Positions 1-6,640 of a stretch of DNA of 32,686 nt are shown piece after piece (position 1 is the stretch's first letter; the number at the start of each line of letters is the position of its first letter). A model generated the notes under the pieces. The model ran no database searches and was not told the DNA's origin. It saw only the letters and a list, made by a program, of their open reading frames with translations. This DNA is from JAVWGW01 sp036655915. GTDB taxonomy: Bacteria > Actinomycetota > Coriobacteriia > Coriobacteriales > Eggerthellaceae. The position numbers and the translations under genes are program-made. Where the stretch lies: the NCBI GenBank assembly GCA_036655915.1, contig JAVVPE010000015.1, positions 1 to 32,686 on the forward strand. The letters run 5' to 3'.

Positions 1-104
1 CCCTGGGGGCAGTAATCAAACAGGCGGCAGGTGTCGGTGAAACAATTTGCCAGCGCCACGTGGTCTTTAGCCGTCATGGCGTCGACGAAATCAGAGATAA
101 TCAT
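1..104 (-). CDS. NTF2/SnoaL-like protein, N-terminal part only
   Basis: Reading leftwards from an ATG at 104, the first 34 codons stay open and run off the window edge. The start is supported by an AGGAGG ribosome-binding site at 110-115. The visible peptide (MIISDFVDAMTAKD, then FTDTCRLFDYCPQ) looks like the first helices of SnoaL/NTF2-like folds, which are small cone-shaped cytoplasmic proteins that include ketosteroid isomerases and polyketide cyclases. It lies only about 10 bp after the SDR gene, so the two are probably cotranscribed and may act on one substrate. Too little is present to name a reaction. Confidence 0.5.
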   Translation of the reverse strand, partial: MIISDFVDAMTAKDHVALANCFTDTCRLFDYCPQ

Positions 105-114
105 GTGTGGCCTC

Positions 115-894
115 CTAGTAGACTTTTTCAGAATGAAGCAGGGCGTCGGTACCGCCATCAACGAAGGCGACGACGCCGTTTATGCCGCTGGCTTCGGGCG
201 ATGCGATAAAGGCGATCACGTTGGCAATTTGCACCGGGTCCATCAAGGGGTCATGGCCGTAGTTGATGGGCACAGGCAGGGCTTCGACGGCAGCCATGTG
301 GGCAGGAGTTAAGCCTTCGGTCATAGCAGTGCGCACGTTGCCCGGCGCGATGGCGTTGATGCGCACGCCGCGCGCGCCCCAATCGGCACTCATGCGGCGC
401 GCCCACTGGGCGATCGCGTATTTTGTTGCCGCATAAAAGGTGTGAGAAACTTTCGGGTCGTAATCTTTCACCAGTTCTAAGATGCGATCTTCATCGGGGT
501 GGTTGTTCAGCATGCCCACCACATCCATGCGGGCACCGCCTTGGGCGATGCTGTTCGATGAAATGACGACGCAGGAGCCGCCTTTTTTCTCAAGCAGATC
601 GAATGCGCCGCGAGCCATTTCTGTGGCGCCGAAGTAATTGAGTGAAATAATCAGCGGAATGCTGGCGTTGTCGCCCGAAACTCCCGCGTTGCAAATCATG
701 GCATCGATGCCCTCGGGGTAGAGGCGATGCAATTCTTCCAACGCCGAAGCACGGCCTTCCTTGCTTGCCAGGTTGGCGTTGATGTCGCCCCCGCGCAAAT
801 CAATGTTGACAACAATGTGCCCGCGCTCTTTGAGTATTTCGGCCGTTCGCGCGCCGATTCCGCTGGATGCGCCGGTAATCGCATAGATTCCCAT
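115..894 (-). CDS. SDR oxidoreductase, resembles 3-alpha-hydroxysteroid dehydrogenase
   Basis: A 259-residue classical short-chain dehydrogenase, predicted cytoplasmic and NAD(P)-dependent. The Rossmann motif TGASSGIG is at residues 7-14, NAG at 69-71, a Ser cluster at 112-115, and the catalytic pair YAATK with Tyr154 and Lys158. An acidic residue in IDLRGG (about residue 32) fits NAD preference. The pattern GIGA..AEIL..GH, then the early EGR, NYFGATE and the late GVVAFVDGGTDA strongly recalls the Comamonas-type 3-alpha-HSD branch of the SDRs, so a steroid or bile-acid substrate is plausible but not proven. An AGGA-type RBS precedes the ATG at 894. A possible -10 (TATGAT, complement of 959-964) lies upstream. 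It reads into the NTF2-like gene. Confidence 0.85.
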   Translation of the reverse strand: MGIYAITGASSGIGARTAEILKERGHIVVNIDLRGGDINANLASKEGRASALEELHRLYPEGIDAMICNAGVSGDNASIPLIISLNYFGATEMARGAFDLLEKKGGSCVVISSNSIAQGGARMDVVGMLNNHPDEDRILELVKDYDPKVSHTFYAATKYAIAQWARRMSADWGARGVRINAIAPGNVRTAMTEGLTPAHMAAVEALPVPINYGHDPLMDPVQIANVIAFIASPEASGINGVVAFVDGGTDALLHSEKVY

Positions 895-1091
895 GGGTCC
901 TACCTTCCGTGTTTGCTATTCAGGTGCAAGCGCTCTAGCTTACGCGCGCTCAGTCGCTATCATAGCCTTCGTTTCTAGGCCGCCCACAGGCCTGCTCGCA
1001 AGCGGCACCTGCTTTCGGCCAAACGCGCCCAGCCTCAAGGACGAAGCGAACCCTACAATCACACAATTATTAACAAAAACGTGATTAGAAC

Positions 1092-1136
1092 TAGTAACGC
1101 TTGACGTTATTAGTGTAGGGCGTTACTATTAAAGCA
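1092..1136 (+). promoter_or_regulatory. higBA promoter with flanking inverted repeat
   Basis: TTGACG at 1101-1106 and TACTAT at 1124-1129 are separated by exactly 17 bp, a near-ideal sigma-70-type promoter. A perfect 9-bp inverted repeat, TAGTAACGC (1092-1100) and GCGTTACTA (1120-1128), abuts the -35 and overlaps the -10. It is a natural operator for the HigA antitoxin. The predicted transcription start falls on or next to the A of the toxin ATG at 1136, implying a leaderless mRNA. Confidence 0.75.
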
Positions 1137-1417
1137 TGATCATTTCGTTCAAAGATGCCGACGTGGAAGCATTGACGCAAGGTGTGCGCGTCAGGCGCTT
1201 CGTTGCGTTTGAAAAAGTGGCTCGTCGTAAGTTGCGCCAGCTAGAAATCGCTGCTTCTTTGGATGATTTGAAGATACCGCCCGGCAATAGGCTTGAGCCC
1301 CTTAAAGGTGACAGGGCGGGGTTTTTTAGCATTCGCATCAATGACCAATACCGAATATGTTTTCAATGGGATACTTCGGGTGCACATGATGTGGAAATAA
1401 TCGACTATCACAAGTGA
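1136..1417 (+). CDS. higB: HigB-type toxin (RelE/ParE superfamily)
   Basis: A 93-residue protein of the HigB/host-killer toxin family, whose members are ribosome-dependent mRNA endonucleases. Diagnostic features are the N-terminal ISFKDAD, central RKLRQLE and LKIPPGNRLEPL, and the C-terminal block with SIRINDQYRICFQW and VEIIDYH; the basic and aromatic residues of this block form the active site in the family. Length is normal. The gene lies directly upstream of its antitoxin, the reversed order typical of higBA. There is no recognisable ribosome-binding site before the ATG; the promoter position suggests leaderless translation. Function is inferred from the family. Confidence 0.9.
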   Translation: MIISFKDADVEALTQGVRVRRFVAFEKVARRKLRQLEIAASLDDLKIPPGNRLEPLKGDRAGFFSIRINDQYRICFQWDTSGAHDVEIIDYHK

Positions 1418-1427
1418 GGTGGATACT

Positions 1428-1730
1428 ATGGTGAACAGGCTTGATCCAATTACTCCGGGCGAGTTGTTAAAGGAAGAATTTCTTGACCCCATGGGGATAT
1501 CGCAGTATCGCCTTGCAAAGGAAATTTCTGTACCAGCCCAACGCATAGGCCAAATTGTCGCAGGAAACCGTAGGGTTACGGCCGACAGCGATTTGAGACT
1601 TTGTCGCTTCTTTGGGCTTTCAAATGGTTATTGGCTGCGCGCGCAGGCGGCCTACGATACCGAAGTTGCCCTGCAAAAACTGGGGGAAGGCTTACAGAGC
1701 ATTAAGCCTTGGGGCGGTTCGGCGGCATAG
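1428..1730 (+). CDS. higA: HigA-type antitoxin, XRE-family HTH
   Basis: A 100-residue antitoxin with a Cro/C1-type helix-turn-helix (roughly residues 21-60, including ISQYRLAKEI, QRIGQIVAGNRRV and ADSDLRLCRFFG). The N-terminal ITPGELLKEEFLDP and the later GYWLRAQAAYD are hallmarks of HigA/VapI. It neutralises HigB and, with it, represses its own promoter. The ATG at 1428 is preferred over the in-frame GTG at 1419, because a GAGGTGG ribosome-binding site at 1416-1422 sits 5 bases before 1428 and overlaps the toxin stop. This points to translational coupling with higB. Confidence 0.9.
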   Translation: MVNRLDPITPGELLKEEFLDPMGISQYRLAKEISVPAQRIGQIVAGNRRVTADSDLRLCRFFGLSNGYWLRAQAAYDTEVALQKLGEGLQSIKPWGGSAA

Positions 1731-1751
1731 CTGGCAGCTTTACGGGGGATA

Positions 1752-1778
1752 TGCTATACTGTGTAATACGGTATTACA
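1752..1778 (+). promoter_or_regulatory. Promoter and palindromic operator of the RelB/PIN operon
   Basis: An extended -10 (TG at 1752-1753, TATACT at 1755-1760) is followed at once by a perfect palindrome, TGTAATAC-G-GTATTACA, at 1762-1778. The palindrome would cover the transcription start, a typical placement for autorepression by a ribbon-helix-helix antitoxin. No convincing -35 is seen. The gene starts 27 bases further on. Confidence 0.65.
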
Positions 1779-1805
1779 TTTGCATGGCTAGGGAAGAAGG
1801 ACAGC

Positions 1806-2168
1806 ATGGATGCTATGGTAACGGCACGTGTTCCTGTCGAAAAAAAAGAAAAGGTAGATGCCCTGCTGCGCGAAGCGGGCGCCACGGCAACCCAGCTGGT
1901 AAACGCCGCCTATGATTACTATCTTGAAAGAGGGGAAATTCCTCTACGTGCCCCGAAGGATGAAAAAAAGGAATTGCAGCGGCGTCTTACTCTCTTTAGA
2001 TCCATTCCCCGTCCGCTACCCGCATTCTGCGAAGAGCTTGATTTAGAAACAACTCGCGAAGAACGTTTGCGGGAACGGTTTGGCGAAGATTACCCGCAAT
2101 TGTTTTCGCTGCCAGCCTCTGAAAAGGATAATGATCAGATAGTCCGTAAAACGAGCAAGGCATCATGA
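1806..2168 (+). CDS. RelB/DinJ-like antitoxin
   Basis: A 120-residue protein with a short ribbon-helix-helix-like N-terminus: beta strand MVTARVPVEKKEKV, then helices around DALLREAG and TATQLVNAAYDYY. This is the RelB/DinJ antitoxin layout (DNA binding first, toxin binding in the charged C-terminal half). AAGAAGGA just upstream serves as ribosome-binding site. Its TGA overlaps the ATG of the PIN gene by four bases (ATGA), the usual coupling in such modules. Pairing a RelB-like antitoxin with a PIN toxin rather than RelE is less common but known. The gene is a little longer than typical RelB. Confidence 0.8.
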   Translation: MDAMVTARVPVEKKEKVDALLREAGATATQLVNAAYDYYLERGEIPLRAPKDEKKELQRRLTLFRSIPRPLPAFCEELDLETTREERLRERFGEDYPQLFSLPASEKDNDQIVRKTSKAS

Positions 2169-2629
2169 TGCCGCGGATGCAGATTTTTATCGACAGCAAT
2201 GTATTTCTTGACTATCTGATGCAGCGCCAGCCTTTTTATCATTTTTCACGCCAGGTTTTTCTTCTAGGGGTCTACAAGGAAGCCGATTTGTGGCTTAGCT
2301 CTAGCATGGTCACCGATGTGTTCTATCTTCTACGAAAAGCGTTTGGATGGCTTGCTGCTGAAGAAATGATTGAAAATTCTCTTGAATTTGTTCGCGTGTG
2401 TTCCGTGGGTGAAGAAGAGGTGAAAAGCGCCCTTCGCGCGCGTCAGTCCGATTTTGAAGACTGTCTTGTCGCCAAGTGTGCCGAAAGGCAAAGAGCGGAT
2501 TATTTCATAACGCGTGATGATAAAGGCTTTAAAAATCTGCATCTGCCGGTTTTTTCGCCTGAAGAATTTATGACGCATCTGAAGCAGCAAAAGGGTTTTG
2601 CCTACGATGAAATTGACTTTTCGGAGTGA
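2165..2629 (+). CDS. PIN-domain toxin (VapC-like ribonuclease)
   Basis: A 154-residue single PIN domain. Acidic metal-binding positions expected for the family are visible: the first Asp in FIDSNVFLDYL (start of the protein), the central pair in SDFEDCLVA, and the last Asp in ITRDDKGF. The last motif is typical of the PIN_3 branch often paired with RelB- or Phd-type antitoxins. Family members cleave RNA, commonly tRNA or rRNA; the target here is unknown. Two start codons are adjacent (ATGATG at 2165 and 2168). The first overlaps the antitoxin stop and is taken here. A later Met at 2177 is a third choice. Confidence 0.85.
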   Translation: MMPRMQIFIDSNVFLDYLMQRQPFYHFSRQVFLLGVYKEADLWLSSSMVTDVFYLLRKAFGWLAAEEMIENSLEFVRVCSVGEEEVKSALRARQSDFEDCLVAKCAERQRADYFITRDDKGFKNLHLPVFSPEEFMTHLKQQKGFAYDEIDFSE

Positions 2630-2677
2630 GTGCTTGGGTAAGCGGCAGGTGTGTGATTTTTCCTGCGCCCAAAATAG

Positions 2678-2707
2678 TTAGTGTAGGGCAACATTTTGTG
2701 TTATAGT
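2678..2707 (+). promoter_or_regulatory. feoAB promoter with possible DtxR/IdeR-like box
   Basis: An extended -10, TG at 2699-2700 and TATAGT at 2702-2707, lies about 70 bases before feoA. Immediately upstream, TTAGTGTAGGGCAACATTT (2678-2696) matches by eye 12 of 19 positions of the actinobacterial iron box TTAGGTTAGGCTAACCTAA, in a place where a repressor would block the promoter. The promoter is reasonably supported. The iron box is a weak match and only suggestive. Confidence 0.45.
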
Positions 2708-2779
2708 AACCCGCATGAAACTTTTATTGAAACAATGCGGTGCCACTAAAACCCTGAACTTTGCGGCGGGTGTAGTTTT

Positions 2780-3007
2780 ATGACGCTTGATCAAGGCATT
2801 ATCGGGCGCGCCTACGAAGTTGAAGAAACCCATCTTGCGCTGGGCGTTGAAAAGCGTCTTGAAGCACTCGGTATGACGCGGGGCACAAAAATCGAAGTGC
2901 TCAACAGCAAAAGCGGCGGCACCCTTATCATCAAGGTAAGGGGTTCTCGCTTTGCTGTGGGGCGCGGCATCGCTTCAAAAATCACCGTTGGTGGGTGCGG
3001 CCAATGA
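2780..3007 (+). CDS. feoA: FeoA, ferrous iron transport accessory protein
   Basis: A 75-residue SH3-like cytoplasmic protein that binds and modulates the FeoB transporter. The family pattern is clear: EKRLEALGMTRGTKIEVL (residues 30-47) followed by GTLIIKVRGSRFAVGRGIASKI. Length is standard. The ATG at 2780 has a weak GGCGGG ribosome-binding site. Its TGA overlaps the ATG of feoB by four bases. Confidence 0.93.
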   Translation: MTLDQGIIGRAYEVEETHLALGVEKRLEALGMTRGTKIEVLNSKSGGTLIIKVRGSRFAVGRGIASKITVGGCGQ

Positions 3008-5046
3008 AGCGCGACATTACGGTAGGGTTCATCGGCAACCCCAACTGCGGCAAAACGACGCTTTTCAACGCCTATACGGGTGCCAACCTGAAGGTGGCCA
3101 ATTGGCCGGGCGTTACTGTTGAGCGGGTTGAAGGTTCGTTCGTCCATGAAGATCACGGCATTCGCTTGGTTGATCTTCCCGGCACCTACAGTCTCACATC
3201 CTACACGATGGAAGAACAGGTTTCGCGGCGCTTCATCCTAAGCGACGACGCCGATATTGTAGTTGATGTCATCGACGCTTCTTCGCTTGAACGCAATCTG
3301 TATTTGACGCTGCAACTTATTGAACTGGGAAAACCTGTTGTTGTTGCCCTTAACATGATGGACATTGTTGAAAAACGCGGCATGGAAATCGACATTGCCC
3401 GCCTACACGATATGTTGGGGGTGCCCGTTGTTCCCGTATCGGCGCGCCGCCGCACAGGAATAAAGCCCCTTATGCACGCCGTGGTGCATCACTGGGATGC
3501 CAAAGAACCCGAAGTGCTGTTTCATGGCCACGACGATTCCGATTTGCCCGAAAAACACGCGCGCTATGCCATGGTGTACAGCCTTGCCCTTGAAGAAAAA
3601 ATCGATGCGGTGCAAGCCGAACTGGAGCGGCGTTATCCCGGCATCGTGAACCCTCGCTGGCACGCCATCAAGCTGCTGGAACAAGATGACGAAGTGATAA
3701 AAAACCACCCCGTTGATCTGCCCGCACTGCTCGATCGCAGCTACGAATCGGATATCATCAACCAGAAGTATGATTTCATCGAAGAAATTGTGGAAGAAGT
3801 GCTGGTCAACCGCGATGAAAAGGCAGAAATAACCGATAAGGTCGATCGCATTGTTACCAATAAATGGCTGGGGATTCCGCTTTTTTTGGTGGTGATGGCC
3901 GCCATCTTTTTCCTGACCTTTGCACTGGGGGATTGGCTGCGGGGCTATTTTGATATTTTGATCGAAGCTGTAGCGACGGCTTTGTCGGCGGGCCTTGACG
4001 CCCTGGGCACCGATGAATTGCTGACCTCGCTGGTGGTTGACGGTATTCTTTCTGGTGTGGGCGCCATTCTTTCGTTTTTGCCCAACATAGCCATTCTGTT
4101 TTTTGCTCTGGCGATTTTGGAAGACAGCGGTTATATGGCGCGTGTAGCCTACGTTATGGATTCGGTTATGGGACGCCTGGGGCTTTCGGGGCGTGCGTTT
4201 TTGCCGATGGTTTTAGGCTTTGGCTGCTCGGTGCCCGCCATCATGGCTACGCGCACGCTAGAAACGCGACGCGATCGTTTCAAAACCATGCTGGTTACTC
4301 CCTTCATGTCATGTTCGGCGCGTTTGCCCATATATATCCTGTTCGCAGGCATGTTCTTCCCCGCAGCTTCCGGGTTGGTCGCCTATTCGATGTACTTAAT
4401 TGGCATCGTGGTGGCGCTGTTTGTGGCCTGGGTGTTTCACCTGATTGATAAAAAGCGCGGGCTGCCCCACAACGATCTTTTGATTGAGCTGCCCGAATAC
4501 AAAGCGCCCGCCGCGCGCACGGTGACGGTGTATGTGTGGGAAAAGGTTAAAGATTACCTGCTCAAGGCGGGCACGACGATTTTTCTGGCATCGATTATCC
4601 TGTGGTTTCTGCTCAACTTTGGACCGTCGGGCCATGTGGCCGATATTTCCACCAGCTTTGCCGCCATCATGGGGCAGTGGGCCGTACCGTTTTTTGCCCC
4701 GATTGGCCTGGGATTTTGGCAAATTGCCACCGCACTGGTCGCGGGCGTTTCAGCCAAGGAAGTGGTCGTTTCCAGCACGGCGATTCTGTTTGGGGTTGCC
4801 AGCGTCAATTCGGCTGCGGGCATGGGCGAGCTTGCCACGCAGCTGGGCGTGCTGGGTTTCGGGCCGCTTAACGCGTATTGCATGATGGTGTTTTGCCTGC
4901 TCTACGTGCCCTGCGCTGCAACGATTGCCGTGATTTTCAAGGAATCGAAATCGCTTAGCTGGACGGTGTTTTCGGTGCTGTTCCAAATTGGCGTTGCCTG
5001 GATTGTCACCTTTGCCATCTTCCAAATCGGCAGCCTGTTTATGTAA
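3004..5046 (+). CDS. feoB: FeoB, ferrous iron transporter
   Basis: A 680-residue inner-membrane Fe(II) transporter with an N-terminal GTPase domain: G1 GNPNCGKTT (residues 11-19), G3 DLPG (57-60), G4 NMMD (117-120) and a SAR motif for G5. A helical regulatory region follows to about residue 290, then multiple membrane helices. The conserved core signatures GFGCSVPAIMATR (about residue 402 onward) and MSCSARLPIY (about 435 onward) carry the Cys residues implicated in permeation. The ATG at 3004 overlaps the feoA stop (ATGA) and is preferred over a GTG nine bases upstream. No FeoC-like gene follows. Length is slightly shorter than proteobacterial FeoB, which is usual in Gram-positives. Confidence 0.97.
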   Translation: MKRDITVGFIGNPNCGKTTLFNAYTGANLKVANWPGVTVERVEGSFVHEDHGIRLVDLPGTYSLTSYTMEEQVSRRFILSDDADIVVDVIDASSLERNLYLTLQLIELGKPVVVALNMMDIVEKRGMEIDIARLHDMLGVPVVPVSARRRTGIKPLMHAVVHHWDAKEPEVLFHGHDDSDLPEKHARYAMVYSLALEEKIDAVQAELERRYPGIVNPRWHAIKLLEQDDEVIKNHPVDLPALLDRSYESDIINQKYDFIEEIVEEVLVNRDEKAEITDKVDRIVTNKWLGIPLFLVVMAAIFFLTFALGDWLRGYFDILIEAVATALSAGLDALGTDELLTSLVVDGILSGVGAILSFLPNIAILFFALAILEDSGYMARVAYVMDSVMGRLGLSGRAFLPMVLGFGCSVPAIMATRTLETRRDRFKTMLVTPFMSCSARLPIYILFAGMFFPAASGLVAYSMYLIGIVVALFVAWVFHLIDKKRGLPHNDLLIELPEYKAPAARTVTVYVWEKVKDYLLKAGTTIFLASIILWFLLNFGPSGHVADISTSFAAIMGQWAVPFFAPIGLGFWQIATALVAGVSAKEVVVSSTAILFGVASVNSAAGMGELATQLGVLGFGPLNAYCMMVFCLLYVPCAATIAVIFKESKSLSWTVFSVLFQIGVAWIVTFAIFQIGSLFM

Positions 5047-5083
5047 GGGCCTGTTCTCGGCATTTCGCCAAGGCCGCCCGCAC

Positions 5084-5120
5084 CGCCCAAATGTGTGAAC
5101 CTGGTTGTGTGGGCGCTTTA
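5084..5120 (+). terminator. Possible terminator after feoB
   Basis: CGCCCA (5084-5089) and TGGGCG (5110-5115) can pair, with a smaller AAC/GTT pairing in the loop, followed by CTTTAAT. The stem is short and the T tract imperfect, so this is a weak call. Confidence 0.3.
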
Positions 5121-5141
5121 ATATCACAGGCGGGGCGTTCC

Positions 5142-5150
5142 TGATATAAT
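5142..5150 (+). promoter_or_regulatory. Extended -10 promoter of the flippase-like gene
   Basis: TGA followed by a perfect TATAAT (5145-5150) forms an extended -10 that places transcription start near 5157. An upstream ATG at 5149 lies inside this box, so it cannot be the start codon. That fixes the gene start at 5188. Confidence 0.65.
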
Positions 5151-5187
5151 GACCCTTTTCAGCGAATCGAAAGCGAAGGGTGGCGGA

Positions 5188-6639
5188 ATGAAAAAGGCGC
5201 TGTTGATCCTTGTGGCCATCGTGGCGCTTTCTTTCCTTATCGGCAATGCCGATATGATTAGCGACTTTCTTGTTACCATTAAAACGGGTGCGGTCGTGCC
5301 CCTTTTGGCAGCAGGGGTTTTGATGCTTGCCCGCCATTTTGTGCAGGCGGCTTCCTATGATGCGGCGTTTGAAGCGGTCGGCCACAAAACCGGCTTCTGG
5401 AACAACGTGGTACTCATTTTCAGCCTTGTGTTTATCAACACCTTTTGTCTGTTTTCGGGCGCCACGGGCGTAGCGTTTATTATCGACGATGCCCACCGCA
5501 AGGGTGCCGATGTGGGCACGGCAACCAGTGGTGCAATCCTTTCGCAAATTGGGTATTTTGCCGCTATTTTAGTTATTTCTGTTATCGGCTTTGTTACCAT
5601 GTTGGTTGCGGGTTCGATGAACACGCTGTTTTTGATCGGCGGGCTGTTGTTAGCGGGCACGCTTGTGGGCTTATCAAGCCTTTTTTTCGTGGGCTATTTC
5701 AAGCCCGACTTCCTGTATAAGCTCTTCGCTGCCGTGGAACGCTTGGGCAACAAAATCCTGGGGCGTTTCAACAAAAGCCTGCGTGCTGCCTGGGGTTCTT
5801 CCACGGCCGATTCCATGATAAATTCTGCGCGCATTCTGGCGCACAATCCACTGGGTGCCTTCATCAGCATCGCCTATGCCGCTTGTTCGGCCATGCTTAA
5901 CATGGCGTGTTTGGTGGCAATCGGCTACGCCTTCGGTTTTGAAAGCCTCGCCCCCCTTATTGCGGCGTTTGCGTTGGCTTCCATTTCGGTCATTTTAAGC
6001 CCCACCCCGCAGGGCGTGGGCGTGGTGGAAGCGGCCATTGCCATGATTCTTACCGCCAATGGCTGTTCGCTGCCCACGGCCACCGCTATCGCGCTGGTGT
6101 ATCGCGGCATCATGTTTTGGGTGCCCTTCTGCATCGGGGCCGTGTTGCTTTCGCAGTCGGGCTTTTTCAAAGATAAAAAAACGCCGACGGAATGGCAGCG
6201 CAGCAAGGATATTGGCTGGGTGGCAGGCACGCTGGTGGGCATTGTTGGCCTGGTCAACATCGGCATTTCCCAGCTGCCCGATTTTTTTGCCCCCTACGCC
6301 ACGCTGACGCAATGGGTTGATTTGGGCGGCATGTTTATCGGCCCCACGCTGGTTGCGGGCGGGGTAATCTTGTTGCTTGTGGCCGTGGGTTTAGTGCTGC
6401 GCTATCGTACGGTGTGGGCCATTGCTATGGCGGCGCTCACCTTTATTGCAGGTGGCGAATTTCTTTTTGCCAACACCATCAAAGTTGCCATTCCTATTTT
6501 GCTGCTGACCGTGTGGCTATTCATCAAGCGCGATGCCTTTGACCGCCCCCTTTCATGGCCGCCCACACACCCCCACCCAACACGCCGCAGCGTAAAAGAC
6601 CGCGAGCTACCACCCGAAAACGACTTACACGAAGATTAA
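5188..6639 (+). CDS. LPG synthase/flippase-type transmembrane protein (UPF0104)
   Basis: A 483-residue polytopic membrane protein, starting MKKALLIL after a GGGTGGCGG ribosome-binding site. It has the lysylphosphatidylglycerol synthase TM-domain arrangement (YbhN/AglD/MprF-N family): an early ARHFVQAASYDAAF segment, the central LSPTPQGVGVVEAA motif and a following YRGIMFWVPF. The PxPxGxGxxE-like motif is the family's best marker. There is no C-terminal aminoacyl-transferase domain, so this is a stand-alone flippase-like unit and not a full MprF. The substrate is unknown; lipid or lipid-linked sugar translocation is the family expectation. The last 30 residues are hydrophilic and His/Pro rich. 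It converges with the ATPase gene, with stop codons one base apart. Confidence 0.85.
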   Translation: MKKALLILVAIVALSFLIGNADMISDFLVTIKTGAVVPLLAAGVLMLARHFVQAASYDAAFEAVGHKTGFWNNVVLIFSLVFINTFCLFSGATGVAFIIDDAHRKGADVGTATSGAILSQIGYFAAILVISVIGFVTMLVAGSMNTLFLIGGLLLAGTLVGLSSLFFVGYFKPDFLYKLFAAVERLGNKILGRFNKSLRAAWGSSTADSMINSARILAHNPLGAFISIAYAACSAMLNMACLVAIGYAFGFESLAPLIAAFALASISVILSPTPQGVGVVEAAIAMILTANGCSLPTATAIALVYRGIMFWVPFCIGAVLLSQSGFFKDKKTPTEWQRSKDIGWVAGTLVGIVGLVNIGISQLPDFFAPYATLTQWVDLGGMFIGPTLVAGGVILLLVAVGLVLRYRTVWAIAMAALTFIAGGEFLFANTIKVAIPILLLTVWLFIKRDAFDRPLSWPPTHPHPTRRSVKDRELPPENDLHED

Positions 6640-6640
6640 G

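Noticed and set aside
4750..5547. 265-residue minus-strand ORF across feoB and the flippase gene
   Set aside because: Antisense shadow of two well-supported genes, rich in His and Arg, no recognisable domain.
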